Below, in pieces: positions 9,217 through 17,721 of a stretch of 64,000 bases of DNA. Within the stretch, counting starts at the first letter, position 1, and every line of letters starts with the position of its first letter. Source of the stretch: an uncultured Sphingomonadaceae bacterium (lineage in GTDB: Bacteria; Pseudomonadota; Alphaproteobacteria; Sphingomonadales; Sphingomonadaceae); the NCBI GenBank assembly GCA_947496865.1, contig CANMEE010000001.1, positions 248,001 through 312,000 on the forward strand, in the 5' to 3' direction. The position numbers and the translations under genes were made by a program. The notes below the pieces were generated by a model, which was given only the letters and a program-made list of their open reading frames with translations, was not told where the DNA came from and made no database searches.

Positions 9217-11043
9217 ATGAGAGTGTCGGCAAAAAAAGTAACGGACCGCTATCTAGAATTTGACGGTTTTTCCAATCTGGTTTCCATGTTTTTTCAACGC
9301 GCGAGCGAAGGCGGCGACAAACCCTTTTTGAGCGCAAAAATAGACGGGGAATGGCGTGCCACCAGTTGGGCAGAGGCCGCCCGACAAGTGGCCGCGCTGG
9401 CACAGTCGTTTAAGAAACTGGGCTTGAAACCGGGCGACCGGATTATGCTGGTCGCAGATAACTGCCCACAATGGTGCATCGCCGATCTAGCCATCATGGC
9501 CGCGAAATGCATTACCGTCCCCACTTACACAACCAACACGCCCAATGATCATCAGCATATTCTGGACAATAGTGGCGCCAAGGCCGTGATCGTTTCCAAT
9601 CAGAAACTGGCACAAAATTTAATACCGTCAGTTATAAAATCATCAGATGCCGATATCGTCATCGGAATGTCGGATTTGCGTATCGGTCAGTCCGGTGATT
9701 TTGCCATTCACCAGTGGAATGACCTTGTGCAAGGCACAGATGAACATGTTGCCGAAGTCACTATGCAAGTAGCCGATATCAAGCGCGACGACGTGGCCTG
9801 CATTATCTACACGAGCGGTACCGGCGGGAAACCTCGCGGCGTTATGCAGCCGCATGGTGCTATTCTGCATAATGTCAAAGGCCCGGCAGAGGTTATCGAG
9901 AATGATTTTGGTTGGGACGAGGAAGTGTTTCTTTCGTTCCTGCCACTCAGCCATGCCTATGAACATAGCGCCGGCCAGTTTTTCCCGATCGGCTTGGGTG
10001 CTCAAATCTATTATTCCGAAGGGCTTGAAAAGCTGGCCTCCAATATCGAAGATGTTCAACCGACCATCATGGTCGTCGTTCCACGACTATTTGAAGTACT
10101 CCGTGCGCGACTCATCAAAACCGTCGAAAAACAAGGGAAAATGCCCAATTATCTGCTCGGCAAAGCGCTAGCTATCGGCGAACGCGAAGCGGATGGCAAA
10201 AAACGCAAACGCGACAAGCTGATGGATGTTTTCCTCAACAAGACCCTGCGCCCCAAAGTGCAGAAGCGCTTTGGCGGACGGATCAAGGCTATGGTCTCCG
10301 GCGGCGCGCCACTCAACCCGGATATTGGTGTATTTTTTCAGTCGCTCGGACTCACCCTGCTTCAAGGTTATGGCCAGACGGAATCCGGCCCGATCATCGC
10401 CTGCAACCGCCCAAGTACCGGCCTGAAAATGGACACAGTCGGTCCGCCGATGATTGATACCGAAGTCAAGATTGCGAAAGATGGCGAGATATTGGTACGC
10501 GGCGAACTGGTCATGAAAGGCTATTGGCGCAACCAAGCCGAAACGGACCGGGTCATTATAGACGGCTGGCTGCACACCGGCGATATTGGCTTGATCGATG
10601 AAGCGGGCCGTGTTGCAATTACCGACCGCAAAAAAGACCTGATCGTCAATGACAAGGGTGAGAATGTCGCGCCGCAAAAGGTGGAAGGCATGCTGACCCT
10701 GCAACCGGAAATCCTTCAGGCGATGATCGTGGGGGATAAACGCCCGTATATGTCAGGGCTGGTCGTTCCTGATCCCGAATGGGCATTGGAATGGTCTCGC
10801 AGCGAAGGCATGGCTTATGATTTCTTGAAATTACAGGCCAATCCGGCGTTCAAATCCGCCCTGAGCAAAGCTGTCGACCGGGTAAATAAGAACCTATCAG
10901 TAACGGAAAAGGTTCGCCGGTTTGAATTTGCCGACGAACCTTTTGCAATAGAAAACGAAGAACTGACGCCGAGCATGAAGATTCGGCGTCATGTCATTCG
11001 CGAACGCTATCAAGAACGGCTGAACGCGCTCTATAAAAAATAG
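9217..11043 (+). CDS. Long-chain fatty acid-CoA ligase (AMP-forming)
   Basis: ANL-superfamily enzyme that activates long-chain fatty acids to acyl-CoA through acyl-AMP. It has about 608 residues, the length of the FadD15/ACSL group. Motifs: the phosphate loop YTSGTGGKPRGVM (usual form TSGTTGxPKG, here with Gly for the second Thr and Arg for Lys), YGQTESGP, DGWLHTGDIGLID (ribose-binding Asp), and DRKKDLIVNDKGENVAPQKVE with the C-domain hinge and Lys. The start is uncertain: ATG at 9217 follows AAGAGG closely, and GTG at 9223 is an alternative. No membrane segment is obvious, so it probably acts at the cytosolic membrane face. Confidence 0.93.
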   Translation: MRVSAKKVTDRYLEFDGFSNLVSMFFQRASEGGDKPFLSAKIDGEWRATSWAEAARQVAALAQSFKKLGLKPGDRIMLVADNCPQWCIADLAIMAAKCITVPTYTTNTPNDHQHILDNSGAKAVIVSNQKLAQNLIPSVIKSSDADIVIGMSDLRIGQSGDFAIHQWNDLVQGTDEHVAEVTMQVADIKRDDVACIIYTSGTGGKPRGVMQPHGAILHNVKGPAEVIENDFGWDEEVFLSFLPLSHAYEHSAGQFFPIGLGAQIYYSEGLEKLASNIEDVQPTIMVVVPRLFEVLRARLIKTVEKQGKMPNYLLGKALAIGEREADGKKRKRDKLMDVFLNKTLRPKVQKRFGGRIKAMVSGGAPLNPDIGVFFQSLGLTLLQGYGQTESGPIIACNRPSTGLKMDTVGPPMIDTEVKIAKDGEILVRGELVMKGYWRNQAETDRVIIDGWLHTGDIGLIDEAGRVAITDRKKDLIVNDKGENVAPQKVEGMLTLQPEILQAMIVGDKRPYMSGLVVPDPEWALEWSRSEGMAYDFLKLQANPAFKSALSKAVDRVNKNLSVTEKVRRFEFADEPFAIENEELTPSMKIRRHVIRERYQERLNALYKK

Positions 11044-11065
11044 ACGCGTCCGCTGTTCGGGGCGA

Positions 11066-11482
11066 TCACCCTTCGATTTTGGTATACGGCACGAATGAGC
11101 CGAAGGAACAGCTGTCGACAAACGTTCCGGTCGGAAGATCCTTCACCTGCGCAATTTCACCACGGCAAAGCTGCGACGATGATCTGCGCGTCACCAGCGC
11201 GTTGCGATCCACGTCCCGGCATCCGCCATAGGGTTCGTTGACGTAAATGGTTTTGGGATTGCTGCTGCGACTATAAATCAGATATTTGTCACCGACGGCG
11301 GTCAAATTCTTCTGATCCGTCCGGTTTATACAGCTAATCGGCTTGCCGGCCTCACGGCCAGCAATTTTCTTGTCGAACTTGGCTTGTTCTTTCTCACTGA
11401 GCTTGACCTCAGCTGTACCGCTATTCACTGCTGGTGCAGCGAGCATCAATGCCAACGGTATTGCGAATATAATCTTACGCAC
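11066..11482 (-). CDS. Exported hypothetical protein with four cysteines (DUF6491-like)
   Basis: A 138-residue secreted protein of unknown function. I place the start at the GTG at 11482, which has AAGGAG seven bases upstream; the longer frame has none. Residues 1-24 are a signal peptide (RKIIFAIPLALMLAAPAVNS). The mature part has four Cys in the contexts ISCINR, GGCRDVD, QLCRGE and DSCSFG, likely two disulfides in the periplasm. The pattern Cys-Ile, Tyr-Val-Asn, Leu-Cys-Arg-Gly-Glu, Ser-Cys-x-x-Gly-x-Phe-Val-Pro is one I associate with the sphingomonad DUF6491 family, from memory only. It converges on the acyl-CoA ligase gene with 22 bases between stops. Confidence 0.8.
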   Translation of the reverse strand: MRKIIFAIPLALMLAAPAVNSGTAEVKLSEKEQAKFDKKIAGREAGKPISCINRTDQKNLTAVGDKYLIYSRSSNPKTIYVNEPYGGCRDVDRNALVTRRSSSQLCRGEIAQVKDLPTGTFVDSCSFGSFVPYTKIEG

Positions 11483-11554
11483 GACGATTCTCCTTCGATG
11501 TCCCCCATCGAAGTTATAATGTAACATAAAATGTGGAAAACCGGAAATCGGTCT

Positions 11555-12277
11555 TTAGAAATTGTCTTTGGCTATGCGCCGTTCTGCCAATTGCTCGGCG
11601 GACACAGCGCGCATGAACGGGTTGGTGGCCGCTTCCAAAGCGATGGTAGTAGGCACGGTTGCCTCGCCCTTCGCGCGCGCTGCTAGCACCGCCTCCATAC
11701 GTTCTTTCAACGCCTGATTGTCCGGTTCGGCTACCAGCGCATATTCTCCATTGGCCTGCGTATATTCATGGGCACAATAGACGTTCGTCTCGTCCGGTAA
11801 TTTCGAAAGTTTCTGCATATTGTCATACATTTGTGCGGCCGTACCTTCGAACAGACGGCCACATCCCATAGCAAATAAAGTATCACCGACGAAGACAGTG
11901 TTCTCATCCGCAATATGAAAAGCGATATGCCCGGCCGTATGGGCCGGCACATCGATCACGGCGGCGACAGCATCGCCCAAACGAACAGCGTCACCCTCTT
12001 TAACCAACCTATCGAGCGTTGGAATACGGGCCTGCTCGGCCTCTGGACCGGTAATATGACAGCCCGTCGCTTCTTTTATCGCCGCATTGCCGCCGGTATG
12101 ATCCGGGTGCCAGTGGGTGTTCCAAATCTGGGTGATTTTCCAGCCACGTTTATCGGCTTCGGCTAGCACGGGTTCGGCCACAGCAGGATCAACGACCATC
12201 GTTTCCTTTGAATGGGGTTCGTGGACCAGCCAGACATAATTGTCGGACAAAACGGGGATACGGATGATTTCAAGCAT
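11555..12277 (-). CDS. gloB: Hydroxyacylglutathione hydrolase (glyoxalase II)
   Basis: Cytosolic binuclear metal hydrolase that releases D-lactate and glutathione from S-lactoylglutathione. It has 240 residues. The zinc/iron motif THWHPDHTGGN (T-H-x-H-x-D-H) lies near residue 50, the bridging ligands in VPAHTAGH and FVGDTLF, and the last His in YCAHEYT. The C-terminal helical domain ends in the usual LAERRIAKDNF. I chose the ATG at 12277 because homologs start MLEIIRIPVLSDNY; a TTG nine codons upstream is less likely. A glyoxalase I-like protein lies 1.9 kb away at 14137-14577, so both halves of methylglyoxal detoxification may be near one another. Confidence 0.95.
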   Translation of the reverse strand: MLEIIRIPVLSDNYVWLVHEPHSKETMVVDPAVAEPVLAEADKRGWKITQIWNTHWHPDHTGGNAAIKEATGCHITGPEAEQARIPTLDRLVKEGDAVRLGDAVAAVIDVPAHTAGHIAFHIADENTVFVGDTLFAMGCGRLFEGTAAQMYDNMQKLSKLPDETNVYCAHEYTQANGEYALVAEPDNQALKERMEAVLAARAKGEATVPTTIALEAATNPFMRAVSAEQLAERRIAKDNF

Positions 12278-12398
12278 GGATGGCAATTTACCTACTATTC
12301 CCAATTTTGTCGATGGTTAACCGCATCATAAGGCTTTTGCATTAAGGCCCATGGTTTACGGCGCGCCATTATCAGGTCAATTTCGGGAGGGAAAATAG

Positions 12399-14123
12399 TT
12401 GCGGATTTTCATCGCATTTCTTGCATTTTTTTGCTTCTGCGCGCCTGCGGCTGCAAATATCTCTCTCGCCGACGAGCTCTGTACCTATGGCACCGGCCTT
12501 GATGGTCAGATATCCGACGTCGTGGCAGTGCGCGACACGTTTAATTGCTCGGACGATAAATATGATTTCTCCGGATCGAAACTGTGGATCAAAATTCCCT
12601 TTAAAGCAGATGAAGTCGCGCCGGGCGCAGTGGAAGTTCAAGGGGATAATAACGGCCTGACAACCATGGCTGTCCATTCTCTGCTGACCGACGGCACATT
12701 GAAATCCAGCTATTTTTCAACGCAAGACGTGATCGACAGTTGGCGGCCCAAAGGTCATTATGGCCTCCCGATTCCTGGATCTGAAGATCCCGCCATCCGC
12801 GCTCAGATAGAGACCGTTTTTATTTCGCTGGATAATCCGCGCGTCGCCAGTTCGATTACCTTGGTGCAACTAGCGTCAAAAAAAAGATGGGATGATCTAA
12901 AACTGCCACTTTCAGCCATGTTCGCGCTGCTATGCGGCATGGCGATCATGCCCTTTATCTACAACGCCTTTTTCTATGGCGCGCTGCGTTACAGCTTCAT
13001 GTTGTGGCACAGCGCCATGATCGTGGGCACCGTGGTTTATACGTTTAGCTCCTCCGGTTTGATCTTCCTTGTTTTCCCCGAAACAGACCTCATGACCAAA
13101 TTTCTGCTAAACTACTGGACATTGGCACTTTCAATCGCAGCCAGCGGGTTTTTCCTCGATCGATTTGTTGAGCCCGGAAAAATCGCGAATTGGCTGCGTC
13201 CGATATTATTGGCGTCCGCGGTTCTTCCCGTCTTTGTCACCGCATATATTTTTCAGACTATCGACGGCTATGATACCAATATCCGCAACTATTATCATGT
13301 TTCCTTTGTCCCCTATTTGCTCGTTGTCCTTTATACAATGGGCCATGCTTTGCGGCGCGGCAGCACCGCAATCTGGTTCCAAATTGCCGCCTGGACACCG
13401 ATTATTGCCTTCAGCTTCGACCGGATCGCCCGGGGCATGGACCTCTACATCGGGATTCATGAACTTGATTATGGTCTCTATTTTGCTCTGGTTCTGGAAA
13501 CGATTATTTTGGCCTTTGGTGTGGCCAACCGGATCATGAAAATGCGGATCAAGCACGAAGACACGATGCGAGAGCGCGTAGAATTAAAATTGCTCGCGGA
13601 AACGGACGGCCTGACAGCGATCAGCAATCGTCGCGCTTTTGAAAAAGCATATAAAACCAATTTGGTCGAACGAAAATATAGCCACTTGGCGATTTTGGAC
13701 ATCGATTTTTTTAAGCAGGTCAACGACTTGTACGGGCACGAAATTGGTGACGAAGTGCTTCGCATCGTTGGACGAGAGCTTAGTGCCACCCATCATTTCT
13801 GTGCCAGAATTGGCGGTGAAGAATTTGCACTGCTATTGAAACGAGATGAGCGCGGCAGCCGGAAAAATAACCCGGCAACAGAAATGACTAAAATCTGTGA
13901 GACGCTTATTCGATCCGTTCATGCCAATGTGCCGAAAATCAAGCGAGCGGTGACTTTCTCGGCTGGCGTTGCCGAAATCACCAAACGGACCTCGCTAAAG
14001 TCAATCATGGCTGTGGCAGACAAGCGCCTCTACAATGCCAAGAATAACGGCCGCAATCAGGTGATTAGTTTTGACCTGTCCGATCGCAACCCTAAGCCGG
14101 GGTCATATGCCGCGCGCGCTTAA
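12399..14123 (+). CDS. Diguanylate cyclase with periplasmic sensor and 7TMR membrane domain
   Basis: Inner-membrane GGDEF protein of 574 residues that should make cyclic di-GMP. It has a signal peptide (residues 1-19), a periplasmic 7TMR-DISM extracellular-type beta-sandwich to about residue 165, seven membrane helices to about residue 380, then the GGDEF domain beginning AETDGLTAISNRRAFEKA. The active-site loop is GGEEF at residues 472-476, with metal Asp in AILDIDFFKQVNDLYGHEIG. The inhibitory I-site RxxD expected before the loop is absent (Ala-Thr-His-His instead), so classic product inhibition is unlikely. The start is a TTG at 12399, supported by GGGAGG eight bases upstream. The signal sensed is unknown. 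Confidence 0.92.
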   Translation: MRIFIAFLAFFCFCAPAAANISLADELCTYGTGLDGQISDVVAVRDTFNCSDDKYDFSGSKLWIKIPFKADEVAPGAVEVQGDNNGLTTMAVHSLLTDGTLKSSYFSTQDVIDSWRPKGHYGLPIPGSEDPAIRAQIETVFISLDNPRVASSITLVQLASKKRWDDLKLPLSAMFALLCGMAIMPFIYNAFFYGALRYSFMLWHSAMIVGTVVYTFSSSGLIFLVFPETDLMTKFLLNYWTLALSIAASGFFLDRFVEPGKIANWLRPILLASAVLPVFVTAYIFQTIDGYDTNIRNYYHVSFVPYLLVVLYTMGHALRRGSTAIWFQIAAWTPIIAFSFDRIARGMDLYIGIHELDYGLYFALVLETIILAFGVANRIMKMRIKHEDTMRERVELKLLAETDGLTAISNRRAFEKAYKTNLVERKYSHLAILDIDFFKQVNDLYGHEIGDEVLRIVGRELSATHHFCARIGGEEFALLLKRDERGSRKNNPATEMTKICETLIRSVHANVPKIKRAVTFSAGVAEITKRTSLKSIMAVADKRLYNAKNNGRNQVISFDLSDRNPKPGSYAARA

Positions 14124-14136
14124 TCGGTCCAAAATA

Positions 14137-14577
14137 CTACCACTCGCCGATATTTTCCATGCTCGCCCATGGCTCTTGGACCGGCAGATTCTCACCTGCC
14201 TGCAATAGCTCAACCGAGATATTATCCGGTGTCCGCACAAATGCCATATGCCCGTCGCGTGGCGGACGGTTGATCGTTACCCCGGCATCCATCAACGTCT
14301 GGCACAGCGCGTAAATATTATCGACGCGATAAGCGAGATGACCAAAATTCCGACCGCCATCATAATCTTCGCCACTGCCGTCTTCGGCTGGCCAGTTATG
14401 GGTCAGCTCAACCTCCGCAACGTCTTTTTGCCCCGGCGCAGCGAGGAAGATGAGCGAGAAGCGACCTTGTTCGCTATCATAGCGCCGGACTTCTTCGAGG
14501 CCGAGGAGATTGAAAAATTTCACCGTCGCGTCCGGATCGGTGACCCGCAACATTGTATGCAGATATTGAATTGGCAT
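14137..14577 (-). CDS. VOC family protein, glyoxalase I-like (lactoylglutathione lyase)
   Basis: A 146-residue vicinal-oxygen-chelate protein. Putative metal ligands are His in YLHTMLRV, Glu in AEVELTHNW, His in FGHLAYRV and Glu in NISVELLQ, matching the His/Glu/His/Glu set of glyoxalase I. The N-terminal pattern LHTMLRVTDPD and FNLLGLEEVRRYD is close to bacterial GloA. I chose the ATG at 14577 because GGAG lies nine bases upstream, while the ATG five codons earlier has no such site. It is convergent with the diguanylate cyclase gene with 13 bases between stops. It probably isomerises the methylglyoxal-glutathione hemithioacetal before GloB acts. Confidence 0.88.
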   Translation of the reverse strand: MPIQYLHTMLRVTDPDATVKFFNLLGLEEVRRYDSEQGRFSLIFLAAPGQKDVAEVELTHNWPAEDGSGEDYDGGRNFGHLAYRVDNIYALCQTLMDAGVTINRPPRDGHMAFVRTPDNISVELLQAGENLPVQEPWASMENIGEW

Positions 14578-14688
14578 TGAGAGAAACTCCATTCATCGCT
14601 ATTCAGAAACGGTTCATCGCTGTTATCGCAAAGCCAAACCGGGTCGATGGAAGCAGTTTAGAATGCTTGGAACGAGAGGGAAAGAGCA

Positions 14689-15423
14689 ATGACGGATAAT
14701 GGTGAAGGTAACAAATTTCTAGAAAAGAAAAATAACGTATTGCTGGTCAGTGCAGGCTTGTTGACCATTGGTCTTATCGCTGGTGGATATTTGCTCGGCG
14801 ACGGCTTACTCCGCTCTAAAATGGCAGATCGAAGCGTGACTGTGCGCGGATTGGCCGAGCGCGAAGTTACCGCTGATCTTGCCACATGGACCATTGCTTA
14901 TAGCGCGCAAAGCACCAATCTGGCCGAGGCCCAAGCTGACATGGACCGTGACACGGCGGCCATTGGTAAATTTTTCACCGAACTGGGCTTTAAAGGTGAT
15001 GCACTGAAACCGACTGGCGCCAATGTGAACCAATATTCCAGCAACGGTATTCCCCGCTATACCATCCGTCAGCGGCTATCGCTGCGGACTGATGATATTG
15101 AAAAGGCCCAAGCGGCCGTCGCCCGGCAATTTGATCTCGTGCGCCGCGGCGTTGTGCTCGAAGACGGTTCGGGCATGAGCTATACATTCACCAAGCTTGA
15201 CGAAATCAAACCGGAAATGGTGGCAGAAGCGACCAAGGACGCGCGGAAATCAGCGGAGCAATTTGCCGAGGATAGCGGCACTGATGTCGGGGGAATTAAA
15301 TCCGCGACACAAGGCTATTTCTCCATCAACTCTCGCGATGGCGATGGCGGCGGCTATGGCGTGACGGACACGCCGTATAAAAAAGTGCGGGTGGTAACGA
15401 CAGTGAACTTCTATCTCGATTGA
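14689..15423 (+). CDS. SIMPL domain-containing protein (DUF541)
   Basis: A 244-residue protein with one N-terminal membrane helix (residues 18-39) and a periplasmic SIMPL/DUF541 domain. Conserved features are VTVRGLAEREVTADLATW at the domain start, the middle strand RYTIRQRLSLRT, and KPEMVAEATKDARKSAEQFA leading to a C-terminal beta strand VRVVTTVNFYLD. The family includes E. coli YggE, linked to oxidative stress, and BP26; the molecular role is not known. The ATG at 14689 is preceded by AGAGGGAAAG. It stands alone between two minus-strand genes. Confidence 0.9.
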   Translation: MTDNGEGNKFLEKKNNVLLVSAGLLTIGLIAGGYLLGDGLLRSKMADRSVTVRGLAEREVTADLATWTIAYSAQSTNLAEAQADMDRDTAAIGKFFTELGFKGDALKPTGANVNQYSSNGIPRYTIRQRLSLRTDDIEKAQAAVARQFDLVRRGVVLEDGSGMSYTFTKLDEIKPEMVAEATKDARKSAEQFAEDSGTDVGGIKSATQGYFSINSRDGDGGGYGVTDTPYKKVRVVTTVNFYLD

Positions 15424-15447
15424 GCCGAGGACAGCTGTTTCAGGCGT

Positions 15448-16329
15448 TTAAGTTGAACCTTTTCGCCCTTCAATCAAATCCTGATTCTCCAGAAGCGCCG
15501 CCGCCAAAAAACGCATCAGCAATTTTATGCGCGGCGTGTTCTTGAGATCGGGATGGGTGAGCACCCAAAAATCGGCCACCGGAAATGGTGGCGGCGCATT
15601 TGGCACACGCATGAGATCAGGCTCCGGATCCCCCATGTAGCAAGCCCCCCTGGTCATGCCATGCCCATTCATCACCGCCTTGTGGCGTAACGTGATATCA
15701 TCGCTCATCATTCCTATTGGCGTGTCGGGGAACGGGCTGTCCGCGATCCAACGCGGCAGTCCTGATGGTGGCGGAGCCGCAATCCAACGCCGGTCTGCTG
15801 GCGCCGTTTTCTCCAGATAATCTCGACGACAATAATAGCTGAGCGCATAAGGAAAAAGCCGACGACCAACCAGATGATCTGGCGGTTTCGCAACGCCTCT
15901 GATCACAACATCCGCCTCTGACCGGTCCAGATCGGCAAAACGATAAGTGCTTTGCATGGACAATTTTATCCCCGGATATCGCCGGCAAAAATCGGCGAGA
16001 TAATCCAATAATAGATATTGTCCCAGCACGTCCGGAATGGACAATGTTATCGGTCCCGATAACTCCGTTTCACCGGCTTTACGACGGCGATCAGCGGAAA
16101 AACTGATCCCCTCCATTTCCTGTGCCGCCTCGACCAGCTGCGCGCCGAGTTCGGTTTTCCGATATCCTCCCGCCGCGCGTTCAAACACCGCTTTGCCATA
16201 ACGCGCATTGATCACCGCCAGCCGCCGCGAGACGGTACTATGCGTTACCCCCAAAAGCGACGCGGCTGATCGAACCGTTCCGGATCGATCAAGCGCCAGT
16301 ATGAATCGATAATCATCCCAATTTTCCAT
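15448..16329 (-). CDS. LysR family transcriptional regulator
   Basis: DNA-binding regulator of 293 residues. The winged helix-turn-helix spans residues 5-60 (FILALDRSGTVRSAASLLGV then THSTVSRRLAVI). A type 2 periplasmic-binding-like effector domain follows from about residue 90 (SGPITLSIPDVLGQYLL). It is transcribed divergently from an exported DUF1330-like protein with 131 bases between, the usual arrangement for a LysR regulator and its target. A perfect palindrome GGTGCA-TTAC-TGCACC starts two bases upstream of its ATG and probably serves for autoregulation. The inducer is unknown. Confidence 0.93.
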   Translation of the reverse strand: MENWDDYRFILALDRSGTVRSAASLLGVTHSTVSRRLAVINARYGKAVFERAAGGYRKTELGAQLVEAAQEMEGISFSADRRRKAGETELSGPITLSIPDVLGQYLLLDYLADFCRRYPGIKLSMQSTYRFADLDRSEADVVIRGVAKPPDHLVGRRLFPYALSYYCRRDYLEKTAPADRRWIAAPPPSGLPRWIADSPFPDTPIGMMSDDITLRHKAVMNGHGMTRGACYMGDPEPDLMRVPNAPPPFPVADFWVLTHPDLKNTPRIKLLMRFLAAALLENQDLIEGRKGST

Positions 16330-16330
16330 T

Positions 16331-16346
16331 GGTGCATTACTGCACC
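16331..16346. promoter_or_regulatory. Palindromic operator-like site of the divergent LysR regulator
   Basis: GGTGCA-TTAC-TGCACC is a perfect 6-bp-arm palindrome that contains the T-N11-A spacing typical of LysR boxes. It lies immediately upstream of the lysR ATG at 16329. A further half site GGTGCA occurs at 16396-16401, closer to the divergent exported-protein gene. The palindrome is seen directly; the assignment to this regulator is inferred from position. Confidence 0.6.
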
Positions 16347-16460
16347 ATCATGAAAAGAAATACATCCACTATTTCGGTATATATTGTTCTATTGAGGTGC
16401 AATATCGCAACAAAACATGGCTCAATGCCGTTTCAACCCTCGACAAAAGGCATATTACTC

Positions 16461-17249
16461 ATGACGATCATTCGCACTTCCATGATGCTGACTTCTGCAT
16501 TCACTTTAGCGCTTACCATGCCGGCTTGCAGCACCATGGCACAGCAATCAAAATCAACGACGCCTTCAGCACCTGCAGAAAATACGCGATTGACCGTCGC
16601 CAAAGGCCAATATCTTTCGATCATTATGCCCGACCCAAAATCGGACCCGGATGCCAATGCGATACGCCAAACCTATTACCAGCAGGCGCTGCCGCTCGGC
16701 GCAAAATTCGGCCTGAAACGCGAAGCCCAGATAAAAGTCGATAAAGCCCTGATTAGCGATTACAAACCAGCGGGCGTGATATTCTTTTCCTATCCGAACC
16801 AAGCATCCGAAAAACAATTGACCGATCAGCCCCAATGGCCCGCCATCAAAGCGCTGCGGCCCCAGGTTTGGAATGAGCTGCGAATCTATAGCGCGGCAGT
16901 TGATAAGGATCTGGATCTGAATTTCGATCCTGCAAAATATTATACTCTGGTCGTCGCTTGGACTAATCCGGAAAACCCGGATGACTATCAACGCTATCTG
17001 ACGGGAATCGAAAATGAAGTCCGCAACGCTGGTGGGCGCTTCATTTACAAAATGCATAATCCCAAGATGGAAGCGCATGCGACTGATCTAAAGGCACCCA
17101 GCCAATTGACCTTTGTCGAATGGGATGCCCCGGGCGGTTTTCCGAAAGTACAGGCAACGGCGGACTATAAAGCCAGTGCACCTTACTTCCAGTCTGGCTT
17201 AACAAAGTTTGAATTTTACGAGATGTCGGTAAACGGAAAATCGCAATAG
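16461..17249 (+). CDS. Exported protein with DUF1330-like ferredoxin-fold region
   Basis: A 262-residue exported protein, probably a lipoprotein: residues 1-23 are hydrophobic with MPAC at the cleavage site, an imperfect lipobox. The mature part appears to hold two alpha-beta (dimeric ferredoxin-like) halves. The first is around LSIIMPDPKSDPD; the second has YYTLVVAWTNPENPDDYQRY and LTFVEWDAPGGFPKVQATAD, which recall DUF1330 proteins. Function is unknown. I chose the ATG at 16461 because it begins the signal peptide and AAAGG lies upstream. It is divergent from a LysR gene that probably controls it. Confidence 0.78.
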   Translation: MTIIRTSMMLTSAFTLALTMPACSTMAQQSKSTTPSAPAENTRLTVAKGQYLSIIMPDPKSDPDANAIRQTYYQQALPLGAKFGLKREAQIKVDKALISDYKPAGVIFFSYPNQASEKQLTDQPQWPAIKALRPQVWNELRIYSAAVDKDLDLNFDPAKYYTLVVAWTNPENPDDYQRYLTGIENEVRNAGGRFIYKMHNPKMEAHATDLKAPSQLTFVEWDAPGGFPKVQATADYKASAPYFQSGLTKFEFYEMSVNGKSQ

Positions 17250-17292
17250 CGAGACGTTGATATCTGAAGGCTTTGCAGCAATATAGGATGGA

Positions 17293-17721
17293 ATGCCGGA
17301 TCATATTGAACAGCCGCAGCAAAAGGCCGGAAAAGCCATCGTGGTCTTTGACGCGGAATGCATATTATGTTCGGCCAACGCCCAATTCATACTAAAGCAT
17401 GATCATCAACGGCACTTTCTGCTCGCACCAATGCAAGGAGACTATGGTAGCGCGCTCTATCGGAAATATGGCATTGATCCGACCAATCCCGAAACGCTGA
17501 TCGTTGTTCAACGCGACAAACTGCTCCGCAACAGCGATGCGGTACTGGCCATTTATGCAGGCCTTGGTTGGCCATGGAAAATAGCCGCAATGGCAAAACT
17601 GCTGCCTAAATTTCTGCGGGACCCAGTCTATCTGTTAATCGCGCGCAACCGCTATCGCATTTTCGGGAAACGTGAAACATGCTGGCTGCCGAAGCCGGAA
17701 TTTCAAGACCGGCTATTGTGA
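17293..17721 (+). CDS. DCC family thiol-disulfide oxidoreductase-like protein (DUF393)
   Basis: A 142-residue thioredoxin-like protein of the DCC family. The motif FDAECILCSANAQFI (residues 17-31) carries the Cys-x-x-Cys that gives the family its name, followed by a FLLAPMQGDYGSAL segment and a DAVLAIYAGLGWPWK region. Biochemical function is not established for the family; it is predicted to exchange thiols and disulfides. The ATG is preceded by GGATGGA. Its TGA overlaps the GTG start of the next gene by four bases (GTGA), so the two are translationally coupled and probably cooperate. Confidence 0.9.
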   Translation: MPDHIEQPQQKAGKAIVVFDAECILCSANAQFILKHDHQRHFLLAPMQGDYGSALYRKYGIDPTNPETLIVVQRDKLLRNSDAVLAIYAGLGWPWKIAAMAKLLPKFLRDPVYLLIARNRYRIFGKRETCWLPKPEFQDRLL

